A stretch of 64,000 nucleotides of DNA from Sporobolomyces roseus. Its lineage: Eukaryota > Basidiomycota > Microbotryomycetes > Sporidiobolales > Sporidiobolaceae. Positions 37,701-49,840 of the stretch are shown piece after piece. The stretch's first letter is position 1. Each line of letters opens with the position of its first letter. The stretch is taken from contig JADILM010000005.1 of NCBI GenBank assembly GCA_016617785.1, positions 1,240,001 through 1,304,000 on the forward strand, read 5' to 3'. A program made the translations under genes and the position numbers. Below the pieces are notes generated by a model, which was given only the letters and a program-made list of their open reading frames with translations, made no database searches and was not told where the DNA came from.

Positions 37701-40552
37701 AGGAGCCGCGCGACCACTTTGTCCAGGAACGAGAATCGAAGGAAGATGTTGCTTGAGCTGTCCTTCTCGACTCCTCCTTCGCTCATCCCGCTCGCTCGCG
37801 CCACCAGCTGATGCACTGCTACCGCTCGACTCCCTTCTCCTTCCTTCTTCGTCTCGTCGTCGATCTTCGACTGCGTATTGATCGCTCTTCTTTCGTGACG
37901 ATCCTCCACCTGCAGCTGCTGAAGAAGAACTTCCACCTGTGTACGTCTGTTGAAGGACTTCTCCAGGTTTCAACTCGACTTGACCGGTGCTGAGATCGTA
38001 CATCGTCGAAGGTCGAGGTTGATTCCAGACTTGATCGACAGGTGGTCTTCGAGGAACGCCAGTTTGAGTCGAAGGTGGGTAGGCAGGAGAGGTGTAGGAG
38101 CGAGACTGAGCTTGTTGTTGTGCTTGAACAGGCGAAGAGTAGAATGCGGAAGCGGGAGGAGGGGGAGGGGGAGACAGTGCAGAATTCGTAGAAGAAGAAG
38201 GATTCGGTAAGGCAGATGGATCGAAAGGAACTGTCGACAAGTATTGAGGAGGTATCGGAGGAGGAACTGGAGCTCGGCCATAATCGAATCCGCCGGGACC
38301 CTGAGGGGAAGTCGAATAATGCCCTCTGAGATTGTCCGCACTTTTGCTCATCATCTTCGATTGCGCTGCTAATCGATCCTGTTGCTGAACATTGTAAGGC
38401 GTGTTGTGATTGACGGGTGCGAGAGCAGCGGAGGCAGAGGGAGGGTGTTGAGTATAAGTGATTCCGACAGTCGAGTTTCCAGTTTGATACGAAGATTGCA
38501 ACGAGAGGTTGTGATATGGAGAATTTGGAAGAGGGAGGTTCTTGTAGGGCTGAGAAGTATACTGAGGGAGATTGGTGCGAGGATCGTACAGAGCGCGAGA
38601 GTTGGGAGGATGAGGTGAAATTCCAGAACCTGGAGGTCGAGTGAGCATTTGATGTGTTGAACTCGGCTGAGGCGAGGGCGGCAGAGGCATATTCGAAGGA
38701 GCGGGTGCGGTAATCGATCGGTTCCAGTTTGGGGACGAGACTTGAATCGAAGGAGCGGTTTGCATTCTTTGTCGAAGCTGATTGTGTGCTGCCATTTCTG
38801 CGTGATCGGGCATACTCGACGACGAGATGATCTGTGACTGAGATTGAGGTTGCGGAGGTAGTCGACGAGTCGGACCTGAAGGACCCATGACGACTTGATT
38901 CGATCCTTGACCAGGAGGAGCGGTCGCACTTTGTCGAGGAGTTGGCATGAAATAATCGTCTCGACCTGTCGATGATGCGTGTCCACCTGTAGGAGTGGTA
39001 CTCCCGACTCTGTTGCTATTCTCCCGTTCCCTGGTCACTGCCGAGGTACCGCTTCGACTTCTCTCCATCGGTGGAGAGGCACCAGGACTTCCTCCTTCTC
39101 TCCCGCTGTTCGACCATCCACCTCCTACATTCCCTTCACTAGCCGATACCCCTCGACTCGAGTGACCCCAACTTCCAGCTCCCTGAGATTGACGCCAAGT
39201 AGGTCGCTCACTTCGCATCCTTTCCGTTCCTCCTCCTCCTCCTCCTCCTCCAGGTGAAACTCGGTGTCCCGTTGGTTGACCGAATTCATCAATCGACGTT
39301 TCCGACCTTGATCCGATACTGCTGCTCTTCTGCCTCGCCCTCTCTCTCCGATGTGACACTTGCCTCATCCTTTCCGCCGACATTCCAACTCCAAAATCAT
39401 CTTCGCTATCCTCGTCGTGATTACTTCTCCTACTAGTCTCCGACCCTCTATCACCGCGTCTTCCCGAATCCTTGACGAAGACAGTGACTTGACCAGAATT
39501 GGATCTCACTGAATCCCACAGTTTTTCATCATCGACTCTTCGTCCTTCTCCTCCTCCGATTCGGGTCAAGTAGAAAACGTGTCGAGGCATGTCTTCATCC
39601 GAGATGTGTAATCGAGACATGATCAACTCTTTGATCGCTTCTACCGAAGTCAAGCCGGAAAGTGGAACGACGGAAAGGGATTCGTGATCTGAAGTTGCGG
39701 TGATGAAAGTGCCTGGTGGGAGTGGATCGTGGTTGGTTGTAGAAGTCGATCGACGTAGAGGTGATCGAGATGCGGTAGGCGAATGGGAAGATCCGGGAGC
39801 AGGGGAGGACGATGGAGAGCGGGAGGAAGAACGAGGGGGAGCGGAGGGTTGCGGGGTAGTTGCTGAAGAAGGATAACGACGGTCTTGCGAAGAGATGGAA
39901 GAGTTGGCCGAATGGGGTTGGTGAGAGTAGTACGATGGTGTATGGCTTGAAGTAACGGGTGAATGAGATCGATTTCCTCCGCTCATAGGAGAAACGATCT
40001 GTTTTCGACCACTTCATATGAGTTCTGCTCACCTTGTCAAAAGAGCAGATGGAATCGACGTACGGATCCATTCGAGCCCTCTCTTCTAGAATTATACCCT
40101 CCAGCACCTCTCAAACTCTGATCGAATCCTCCCGATTGACTCCCTTCTCGGAAATTCGGACTCGTCGAATGTGAATGTTGGAAAGAACCCGTGTTCATGA
40201 GACTTCCACTTCCAACACTGCTACCTCCTCCTCCTCCTCCTCCATTTCTACTCGAGAACCCCATCGAAGTTGGCGGTGAATCCCATCTTTGCGAATCTTC
40301 GATAGCTTCAGGAGATTGGACGTTTGGACCTCCCGAACCCGCCGAGAACCTTCCAGAGTAACCCGTCGTCGCTGAAGGTGGTGATCTCGATGAAGTAGCC
40401 GAAGTTGGGGGGGAGTACGGGGAGTGAACTGAAGAAGAAGAACCTGGAGTGGGGAGAGGGCGAACGGGATAATTTGAAGAAGATGAAGAAGTGGAAGGGT
40501 TTTGAGAGTAGGGTGGTCGATAAGCCGAGTAGTAATTGGTCTGTTGAGACAT
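34728..40552 (-). CDS. BCK1: BCK1-type MAP kinase kinase kinase (cell-wall integrity pathway)
   Basis: Ten exons: 40064..40552, 36143..39998, 35852..36079, 35701..35789, 35477..35639, 35350..35415, 35153..35280, 35004..35092, 34843..34938, 34728..34779; all joins hold frame, 1751 aa. The first ~1440 residues are Ser/Pro/Gln-rich and disordered, with two poly-Gly tracts. Near residues 260-345 a domain-like segment ([43 protein letters not shown]) resembles the Ras-binding-like domain of Byr2/Ste11-type MAPKKKs. The C-terminal kinase domain opens [18 protein letters not shown], has the catalytic Lys in [24 protein letters not shown] and WMAPE. These match yeast Bck1 closely (GKGTYGHVYLCLNVTTGE). 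In yeast Bck1 acts below Pkc1 and phosphorylates Mkk1/2. Last residues [12 protein letters not shown] are not conserved. Divergent from the Dicer gene. Confidence 0.9.
39229..39251. repeat. (CCT)n microsatellite coding for poly-Gly in the BCK1-like gene
   Basis: Uninterrupted CCT/TCC triplets; on the coding strand they encode eight Gly ([12 protein letters not shown]). A trinucleotide tract like this varies in length without breaking the frame. Confidence 0.8.
40224..40243. repeat. Second (CCT)n microsatellite coding for poly-Gly in the BCK1-like gene
   Basis: Same triplet as the tract near 39240, located in exon 1, and encodes seven to eight Gly ([12 protein letters not shown]). Confidence 0.75.
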
Positions 40553-41093
40553 CTTCTGAGTCTGACTATTGAGAGGGAGAGTAGCGAGGTTAGCAAAATT
40601 CAGGATGAGCGGAGAGAAGCGAGAAGAGAGATAGAACTCACTATTTGCTACTTTGATCAGCCTAGACTGTTCAATGTCACTAATATCTACTCCCCTATGT
40701 TGCCCTTGTCCTCGTAAATAGATCGAGTCGATGAAGAACGCTTCACTCGCGGTGCTTGCCGAGGAGTTTGCGAATGTAGCGAGCTGCTCCTTGATCGACT
40801 TGACACGCTGCGAGCTGTCTAGCTAGCCGATCTGCTTCTGTCGTTGAGCCTGAGACTGGTGAGCCTAGTGGTGATTTGAGAGCCAAAATGAAAAGTGATC
40901 GACGTCGCTTTTTTGACGAGGATACTCTGCAGATCTCGAGACACTTTGGTATGAGGCTAGTGTGGATCGCTATACTCTACTTACCTTGTCCAGAGGAAGA
41001 CCGATCCATGTCTCGCTGAATAGAAATGCGACTTGCAAATCACTGAACTTTTTGGGTTTTTCACTTCAACAGCTTCGGCTGTCATCAACCTGG
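40553..41093. promoter_or_regulatory. Divergent intergenic region between BCK1-like and Dicer genes (541 bp)
   Basis: Holds both promoters. No clear TATA box. The frame upstream of the Dicer ATG is open but has no ATG, so translation should start at 41094. Confidence 0.45.
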
Positions 41094-44000
41094 ATGTCCA
41101 ACAACAACAACCTCGTCCCTCGGGTGTATCAGCAAGAAGCAGCAAGAGAAGCATTACAGGGGAACAAGTTAGTTCCCACTCTGTCTCCTATCTTTCAACT
41201 TGAGGAACAACACACTCAATACGACTCTTTGGATGAGCGCAATAGGATCATTAGATCTGATACAGGGACTGGCAAGACTTTGATAGCGATCCTCCTCATC
41301 AAACACTTCAGTTCGATTCCTCCGACTCCTCCTTCGCACGAACCCAAGTTCATCGTTTTCATTTCTCCAAACGTTACACTCGTGATCCGTACGCACAATC
41401 CACTCAATCGAATGACGAGAGTAGCTGATTCAAGGCTTATTGAACAGAACAAGCTGCATCGATCGAAAATGCAACGAGTTTGAAAGTAAAGACTTTTGTT
41501 GGTGCAGATGGAGTGGATTACTGGAAACGAGAACAGTGGATAGAACAAATCAAGGAATGTGATGTAGGAGTCATGACGCCGCAGGTCTTCCTCAATCTTA
41601 GCGACAATGCTTACTGGCGTTTTGAAAATGTAGGAAAGTTCCGCTCATCTCCCTAATTGGTCGAGCTGATGACTTGGAATCGCCCTACAGATCAGCTTGA
41701 TTGTCTTTGATGAGTGTCATCATGCTTCAAAGAACAATCCAGCGGCTGTCGTGTGAGTCCAGAAGTCAGTACTGTTCAGTCCGTTTTCGCAACTGACTGA
41801 ATTCAAGCACACAACTCAGTATGCGAAATCACTATCACCCTCTGAAGGCTCGAGATCCTTCTCTCTTACCACGTATTCTCGGCTTGACCGCTTCACCGAT
41901 CTACAACGCACGAAGACCGCAAAAAACGATCGAGTGCGTTCTCTTCACTCGCCTCAGTGGTCGCTATTACTGAGTCGTCAGAAGGAATGCAGCGATCTCG
42001 AAGCTGTACTCGATTCGCGAATCCTGGAGATCACCGCGCTCAAATCGGGTCAAGTCGCCGAATTCGCTCGAAAAGCAGAGGAACAACTACTCGAGTATCC
42101 GAAGAACCCTGGAACCGCCGAAGTCAAGCTACTAGATCATGACAGGGCGATTCTGAAGAGACTCAAGGAGACAGGGAGGCTAGACTTCAGAGCGGAGGCG
42201 AGAGCTCCTCAGTGTGAACAGGTGAGCAAACTCTCTCTCTGTACTCTTCGCATGTGATCCTGATTTCAATCCGAAACAGCTCTTCGGTCGAATCGGACTC
42301 GACATCTACCTCGCTTCACTAGCAGAAGAATGCAAAGCTCCAGCCGACCTCCGATCAGAACTCGAGGAGAAAGCTTCGACCCTACTCGAATCCTCCCTCT
42401 CGCCAAAAGTCACCGCTCTCGTCAAATGTCTCGAATCGTTTCGAGGTCACTCTCACTTCCACGCAATCGTTTTCGTCCACCAACGACACCATGCAAAGAT
42501 CCTGGCTCAAATTCTCGGACTCGTTCCTTCGCTCGAATGGATCAGGGCAGGATCTTTGACGGGACATGGCGGGAAAGTGTCAAAAGGAGGTGAGGAAGAG
42601 ATTGGAGTGACGAAGGATGTCGGGATGGCGATTGTGGAACAGCAGGAAATGGTGAAAAGGTTCAGAAGAGAAGAGGTGAGTCCGACTCTTCGCTTCTTGA
42701 ACCCTGAATTTGACTGAGCTATCTTCTTTGCAGCTCAATCTACTCGTTGCGACTCGAGTGGCTGAAGAAGGTCTCGATTTCTCAGCTTGCAACGTCGTCG
42801 TTCGTTTCGATTCGCTAGAAACGATCACTGGGTTCGTCGATCTTTCCCTCTCATCTCGATCGCTGCTAATGCTCATATCGATTCGGTTTCATAGCTACAT
42901 ACAAAGTCGAGGCAGAGCTCGCACAGCTCAAGCTTTGTTCGTCGTCATCGCAGAGGAAGGATCAGAAGAAGCAGCAAGATACCATCGCTACGTCAAGCAA
43001 GAAGTGGAACTCAAGGAGCTTTACGCTGATCGACCCGTCGACGAAGACCTGGATGAACCTGAACTCGACGATCTTCCAACCTTCTCGACTCCAGCGGGTG
43101 CTCTCCTCACTTATCGAAACTCGGTTCCCCTCCTTTCTTCATTCTGTTCCCTCCTCAATCGCACCGATCAATTCACTCCAGTTCAGAAGCCCATGTACCA
43201 ACTCCTCGAAGAGAAACCTCCCTTCCGATGTCAGCTCACTCTACCGAAAGTACAAGCACTCAGACAACGCTGCTTCACCTCAGATCACCTTCCGACGAAG
43301 AAAGCAGCTCGACAACAAACCGCTTTTAACTGCTGCCTCAAGCTTTATCGTGCTGGAGCTCTCGATGACCACCTTCTGCCGATGAGGGAGACTTCGGCAG
43401 TCGGAGCGAAGGATGCAGACGGACGAAAAGTAGATCGAACTCCCTTCCCGAAACACTCTCCTATCGCCTCTCCCAATCCTTTCGGCAACTTCAGGATCTC
43501 CGACAAGGTCTATCTGCACGTTGTTGAAATCGTCAACTCGAGCGGAACTCGTCGTCTCGGCCTCCTTTGCGCTACTCCTCAAGCTGGTCTCGATAGTGGA
43601 GAGTTGTTCGGTTACGACCAGAGTCGATCGACGGTTCGAATCATCGAGATGAAGGAACAAAGATGGAACTCGGTCGAGGAACGGGAAGAGCGATTGAAAC
43701 AGGTCGAATACTTCAATCGACTCTGCGTCTCGATACAACTCAATCGAAAACTCAGCAACGAATCGTTCTACGCTCTTTGGACGCTCGTCACGCCCGCTGG
43801 AGAAATTGACTATGACGGTATCGACAACGCTTTCGTTCGTTTTGACGAGAATCTCGTAACGCCTGAATCGATCATCGTCCTACCTTTCCGTCGCCCTCGC
43901 CGTCGACTCGGCTACTTCATCCGAGTCCGCAAAGATGTTACCTCGTCCTCTCCTACTGTCGAAATCGAAGCGAATGCACCCAAGGCGAAACGCAAAGTGA

Positions 44001-46318
44001 TTCAGCGATAGTGAGTTGTTGCTTTCTCTGCCCTTCCCTTAGCTCTTGCTCGTATTGATGACTTGCCGTTCACAGCAACGAATACCATCGATACCTCCGA
44101 CTCATCTACCAGTTCAACGAGCTCGAAGCCGATTCTGAAGATCCCATCGTCGAATTCGAATCGATTCAGTTCTCGCCTCACTTCCTCACTCCCCAACCTA
44201 ATCCTCCTCAACGACTCGCGAAAGGTATACGAATCTTTCCTGCCTCGATGTGTCGCATCTCGGCGCTATCCCTCGACTTTTGGGAGACTTTCGCAATGGT
44301 ACCGACCTTGAATCGACTTATCGGTGGTCGAACAGTCGCAAAGATGGCTATCGAACAATTCGACTTGCCGCCCATCGATCTCATGCAACTTTCGAAAGCG
44401 TTCACTACTCCTCTCTCGAGTGTCGGCTGGGACTTTGAATATTTGGAAACGCTCGGAGATACGATGCTCAAGTGAGTTGCTCCTCTTCTCTCTGCTCAAC
44501 CGCCTCTCTGACATCTTCTGCTTGCAGACTCGCAACCTCTGTCCACGTCTACACCAAGTATCCTTCATCAGAAGAAGGACGTCTCACGACTTTACGAATG
44601 AACTCTGTCGACAATCGATTCCTTCAACAAAAAAGCGTCAGTACGAACCTATGCGCCTACCTACAATCCTTCCCTCTCCGCTTCAACTCTTTCGTTCCCG
44701 AAGCTTCAGACGGAGTCGAAATGTCTTCAGACGGATTAACGACGACTCGAACAATCGGTAGGAAGATCCTTTCGGACGTCGTCGAGTCAACGCTCGGCGC
44801 AGCAGTCGTATCAGGAGGATTCCAGATGGCTCTCGAAGCTGGAGTTAAGCTAGATCTCTGTTTCGGTGGACCTGTCCCCTGGAAAGATCGACCCTCCGCT
44901 CAGAAGATGCTTGAGATCGAACCTGTCGGAGTGGCTCCCGCTCTACAATTCGTCGAGGAAGCTATCGGATACAAGATCAAGACTCAAGGTGTGCTGTTTG
45001 TACAAGCTCTCACTCATCGTTCTTATCCTGGAGAAGGTCAATGCTACGAAAGAGAAGAGTATCTCGGAGATGGTGAGTTTCTCTTCGATTTATCTTTCAC
45101 GCGCTGTAAGCTGACGGGAATCAATTCTGTGACAGCTCTCCTCGATTACTGGTGTACGACTCGACTCTTCCCACTCTCAATCTCGACAACTCCTCGATTC
45201 CTCACTTTCCGTCGTGCGATGCTCGTCTCAAACACCGTTCTCTCCCTCCTCGTCATCCGTAAACTCCGAATGCACAAATCGATCTTGCACAACTCTGCGT
45301 TACTCGAGAATGCGATCAGGGAAGCTGCTGAATATGCCGAAAAGATCGACTACAAGGAATGTATCGAAGGCGATTTGACTTGGGTTTGGAGTCCTCCAAA
45401 GGTACGATTCCTACTCTCTCTCTCTTCCATCGCCATTGGAGCTGACTCTAGCTCGATAAAGGTATTGGGTGATGTCTTTGAAGCTCTCTTAGCGGTTGTC
45501 TTTGTCGATTCTGGATTTGACCTCGACACTGTCTTTTCGGTTCTTGACAAGCTTTACGAAGACATCCTCCCGTTTCTCGAGAATGAAAAGGAAAGAAGGG
45601 TACGCGATCGCTTGAATGAACCAGTCGTCGCTTTCAACGGTGCTGATTTGTTCCTCCTTTTCGCTCACAGGATCCCTACTCTCGTCTCTTGATGCTCAAA
45701 GATACTCTCGCTTGCGATCACCTCAAGTGAGTTGCTCTCACGTCACTCGTTCAACTTTTCCTGACTTCTTCATCGAGCAGACTCACTCTCGTTCGACCCG
45801 CTCCCCCTGCGAACCCCTCATCACTTCCCCTCCTCTACACCTCGACGATCACTTTCCACGGCGTCCAAATCGCCGAACAATCTCTCGGTTCCAAGACTGC
45901 CGCACGACAACTCGCAGCTCGTGAAGCGATCGGAGTACTCGAGGGAGAAGAAGGAAAGCGTTGTGATTGCAAGGAGAGGAAAATGGAGGAGAAGAAAGCA
46001 AAGATCAAGAAACGTAAAGAGGGGAACGATGACGATGAGATGGAGTTGGACGAGGTTGAGGGAGGGGGAGAGGGGAGTAGGGAGGATTCACCGGAGGCTG
46101 CAGTCGTCAAGAGTGAGACGAAACTCGAGGATGAAGAGGACGAGGACGATGAAGATGAAGCAGGGGCAGAAGATGAAGCGTTGAGACGTCGAAGAGAGAT
46201 GGATGATCGAGAAGATCAAGGTGAGTTTGAGAAAAGGATTTCAATCTGCGAGTTTCACTGATTAACTCTTTTTTTTCTGCCCACAGTCATCCCTCGAAGA
46301 AGGGTCAGGGATTACTAG
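41094..46318 (+). CDS. Dicer-like ribonuclease III
   Basis: At least 15 exons: 41094-41388, 41448-41629, 41691-41752, 41820-41933, 41993-42221, 42280-42675, 42734-42831, 42895-44010, 44076-44471, 44528-45072, 45136-45401, 45462-45599, 45671-45726, 45781-46220, 46287-46318; 1454 aa. A further stopless 78-nt intron (41168..41245) is likely in exon 1; removing it gives 1428 aa and the usual ALQGNKIIRSDTGTGKT. Order: DExH helicase (Walker A SDTGTGKT, Walker B FDECHH, motif VI QSRGRA), dimerisation domain, RNase IIIa (YLETLGDTMLK ... SDVVESTLGA), RNase IIIb (EEYLGDALLDY ... PKVLGDVFEALLA), a weak dsRBD-like end, then a Lys/Asp/Glu-rich tail. Both RNase III centres keep their acidic residues, so it should cut dsRNA into small RNAs. 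No PAZ domain is recognised between the dimerisation domain and RNase IIIa. Presence implies a working RNAi machinery. Confidence 0.93.
41168..41245 (+). other. Probable stopless 3n intron just before the Dicer Walker A motif
   Basis: GTTAGT donor and CAATAG acceptor enclose 78 nt (26 codons) with no stop in frame. Spliced, the protein reads QGNKIIRSDTGTGKT, the normal spacing of Dicer helicases; retained, 26 extra residues sit directly before the ATP-binding loop. The same donor hexamer is used in the acetate-transporter gene. No clear CTGAC branch is seen. Confidence 0.6.
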
Positions 46319-46453
46319 ATACAAAATACCCCTATACACTCTCGTTACAATACCCTCGCACCGTACATACCTCTCTTCGCACCCTCGCAAAAGATACACT
46401 CACTCTCGCAATGCAAAACCGCAAAAATTCGTTCCCTTTTAACAATCGAATTG

Positions 46454-47273
46454 CTATTCCTTTCTCCAAACCAAGAGAGGTCTACTGAAACCTCCTTCTA
46501 CTCTCTCTATCCGTTGCTCCAACTTGAACCCAACCTCGTTCATCTCCGTCTCAAATGGCGGCCAAATCTCGATCGATTTGTAAACTAGTTTCAAATCTTT
46601 GTTCTTCTTGACTGCCCTCGCGTAATTCTCCCGCTCTTGAGGTTCAATAATGACGACTCCTCCTGTTGGTAAGAAAGCATAGAGTGATCGGAAAAGTCGA
46701 AGCATCCCTGCGTCGCCGTGATGCAGATGCAACCATTTCGTGACGGAGAACAGCAAGACCACCTCGTATTTCTCTCTCCCCTCTCGTCCAGCGAGTCCTT
46801 CCAACCATCCCTCTTGCATAAAGTCCCCCAATTCGAACCTTAGTCCTTCTCCGAGTCCCTGTTCTTTCGCTATCCGCCTCGCATCATCAATCAAAACCTG
46901 ATCAATATCGACTCCCAGCACTTCCTTCGTTCCAAACTCTTTACTCCGACTCAGATCCATCGAGATCTTTCCCGCATTCGTTCCCAAATCCAATACTGAT
47001 TTCCCTTTGAACAACGAAGGGTCGAGGAGTTGTAATCGTTGATCGAGGGAATCTGAGGGAGTCGGAGTGGAATTGGAAGTGGATGCAGGTCTGAATTGAT
47101 AATAGTTCTTGTAGTTTCCGTAAGGGGTTGCTCTGTGATGGAGGGAATCTTTGGCTCGAGAGGAAAGAGGTGTTCGAAAGCTATAGAAGCAATGGAACGG
47201 ATCAGCTCGAGTTCACGGGCAGAGATAGAGCTCCAAGTTACACTTCTGGCTGTAGTTGAGTCGAGTCTGACAT
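46454..47273 (-). CDS. Bin3/MePCE-type RNA 5'-methylphosphate capping methyltransferase
   Basis: Two exons, 47242..47273 (32 nt) and 46454..47180, phase 2 join, 252 aa. After a short N-terminus, YGNYKNYYQFRP matches the YGNY-x-x-YY-x-R motif that opens the Bin3 domain. The SAM-binding motif I is SVLDLGTNAGKIS (about 72-84), followed by VLGVDIDQVLIDDARR, then LLFSVTKWLHLHHGDAGMLR and FLPTGGVVIIEPQ, all characteristic of the family. Members (human MePCE, fly Bin3, fission-yeast Bmc1) put a methyl group on the gamma-phosphate of Pol III RNAs such as 7SK or U6, or, in fission yeast, assemble with telomerase RNA. The RNA target here is unknown. Convergent with Dicer, 135 bp apart. Confidence 0.88.
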
Positions 47274-47420
47274 TGTGAGTGAGAGGGGGAAAGCGAAAGA
47301 GATGAAAGATGATTCTGCTTTCTTACAATCTTCTCATTCGACTCTAGACTACTCAATCACATTATAGAAGGTTGTACATAAGTTGGGAAGTAGCTAGCAT
47401 CATCAGACTAGACTCTACAG

Positions 47421-47480
47421 GTGAGTTCTCTTGGTTGATTTCAACTCCCTTTATTCGTTCAACCTAATCCTTTACTCTAG
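47421..47480 (+). other. Probable 5'-UTR intron of the O-fucosyltransferase-like gene
   Basis: ACAG|GTGAGT donor, CTAAT-type branch and CTCTAG acceptor lie just 5 nt before the ATG at 47486. Sequence signals are good but there is no coding frame to confirm the join. Confidence 0.5.
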
Positions 47481-47485
47481 GTTAG

Positions 47486-49610
47486 ATGCCATCTACTTCA
47501 CCTAATAGACCAATCTTGAACATATCAGACGATCCCTATCGACATCAACCATCCGCATCCTCTTCCTCTTCATCGAGTTATTCCCGTGCTCCCACCTCTC
47601 CAAGAATTCGTCAATCAACTTCAACAAATCCAGATAGAAGATCAATATCCCCTTCATCAGTCTACTTCCCACCATCGAGCGCGAAGAAAATGAATGGAGG
47701 AGGATTACCGTTAGGAGGGAATGTAGCGAATCGGAGGAAAACTAGTTGGATCGCTGGTCGACTCAAGAGTGGAAGATTGAGATGGGTACTTCTCGTTGGG
47801 TGTATAGTGATCGTATTCGTATGGTCAAGAGGTGGAGAGGAAAAGGAAGCGATCATGCTAGAACCAGAACTCGGATTACAAGATTTCGAACGAGCGAAGC
47901 AACCGATACCCGCTCAAATCTACGCTCCTGAATACCAAGAAGACGATGTACCGATACCTAAACCTGCTCCACCACGACCTCCTTTACCCGCAGCAGCAGT
48001 TCAACCAAAATTACAACCCAAACCTCTACCTCCTCCTGTTTCCGATTCCAAAGCACCTCCTCTCGACAACTCTCCAATCGACGTTCCCATTCGACCTGCA
48101 ACTACTTCTCTATCCACCTCTCACAGTACCTCTGAACGTTTCCTCGCCTACTCCCCTCATTCAGGTTATCACAACCAACGCATCTCACTCGAGAACGCCC
48201 TAACTCTCGCCTACCTCCTCGACCGTACCCTTCTCCTTCCTCCCATTTGGCTCGGTCACGCGATCCCTTACATCTCATTCGATAAACTTCAAAGACGACT
48301 CGAGATGGCCAGTAAATCAGGGTTGGAAGAACGTTGTATCCCTTTCGGGGAAGGGGATGGAGTTGAACCGATACCTAGAGAATGTCAGGGGTTTTGGGAT
48401 TGGACTTTGGTCGATTGGAGTTTTCTCGTCGATATTGAGAAAGCAGAGGAATTGGTTCGTGTCGAGAGACGATGGAATTTATCGACGGAGTGGATCGAGG
48501 ATGAGCTTGGATTGAGGAAACCAAATAGGAAGGGAGAAGGTGGAGATACTTATTGGTTGAAAGATGATACGATGTATCAATATAGGTTTTATGATTCGAA
48601 GGAGGATACGGAACCTCTCGATAAATGGGGGAATAGAATCGATATTGATGAGTTCAAGGAAAAGACGAGGGATTATAGGTTGGTTCATGTTGGGACTATG
48701 TTTGGGACTAGTCGGTTGAGGACTACGGGCGAGAAAGCGTTTGATGCTAGATCGACGTTCAGGAGAGCAATGGTGTTTAGGAACGAAGCGGTCGATCAAG
48801 TGACAGAAGAGATCAGGGACAAGTTGGGAGGTGAGGGAAAGTACTATGGATTGCATTTGAGGGTTGGGGATGGAGTGTTTCAGAAAATGGCAAAGGAGAA
48901 TATGAGAGGGGTTTGGGAGAAATTATGCGTGGATAAAATGAAGTTGGATAAGGAGATTTGTGATGAGGTGAGGAGTAGGAGTGAGAGGGAACGATCGCAA
49001 GGGAAAGTGAGGAGGAGCGAAATCGAGTCGAGCGAGGAAGAGGAAGAACGATTCTCGAACTCGACAACTCAGCTCGTCAAACGCGCGAATTCTCGACCAC
49101 AACGAGAAGGCGCGTTCCATCATGCACCACTCCCTCTTCTACCCAAGATCCGTACTCTCGCCGACTCTCCACTGTCTCCATCCCTCACTTGTCGTCGACC
49201 TCTTCACACGGCTCCCCATCTAATCCCTTTCAACGCCCCACTCTACATCGCAACCGACTCGAAGCTACCTCATCAAGACCCCCACCTCTCCCTCTTCTTC
49301 GATGCATTTCCTTGCACATTCACCTTATCCGATTTTTCCTCGCTCGACTCGTTAGATCGAATGAATCGATTGAGGAACGCAGAGGACAAGACTCCGCTCG
49401 CTCAATTCTTGTATCCTCAGTTGGACGCACAGATTGCGGCGTGGGGGAGAGGACTGATAGGAACTCCTCAGAGTACTTATTCGAGGTTTGCGATTGATGT
49501 TCTGCATCAGATGTATCAGTGAGCTCGAGTTCTTTTCTACATTCATTCCCTTCGCTCACTGATTGATTCTCTCTCTCTTCAGTGGATGGGATATTGTAGA
49601 ACGAGGGTAG
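47486..49610 (+). CDS. Type II membrane O-fucosyltransferase-like (CigA-like) protein
   Basis: Two exons, 47486..49518 and 49583..49610, phase 2 join, 686 aa. Ser/Pro-rich cytosolic N-terminus of ~95 residues, one membrane anchor (WVLLVGCIVIVFVW, about 100-115), a Pro-rich stem, and a catalytic-type domain. This begins RFLAYSPHSGYHNQRISLENA followed by LTLAYLLDRTLLLPP, a pattern of GDP-fucose O-fucosyltransferase-like enzymes in which the HNQR region binds the donor. Later parts YGLHLRVGDGVFQ and APLYIATDSK also fit, as does GTPQSTYSRFAIDVLHQM. Basidiomycete homologues are often called CigA. The predicted place is the Golgi membrane with a lumenal active site. Acceptor unknown. A Ser/Glu-rich insert near 510-540 is probably a loop. 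Confidence 0.72.
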
Positions 49611-49840
49611 CTGTAGTCCTCGTCGCCTCGACTCCGAATCTATTCTGCTCAATTTATCACTTCGCATGCAATCCCCGCCTTCCTGCATACTCTTCTCTCT
49701 CGCAGGAAACGTTCTCCCTGAAGACCGCTATCGGTTGTCTGCACACGGTCGAGGTCCGCGGAACGCATCGGAGGTGGAGGAAAGAGACTAAACCAGAATC
49801 GCTCTCCCTCTCTCTCTCTCCACCAGCGTGTCCCTGGACG

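Noticed and set aside
37277..38986. Several 120-220 aa minus-strand frames overlapping the large BCK1-like exon in other frames
   Set aside because: They lie in the wrong frame of a 1285-codon open exon whose translation continues into the kinase domain.
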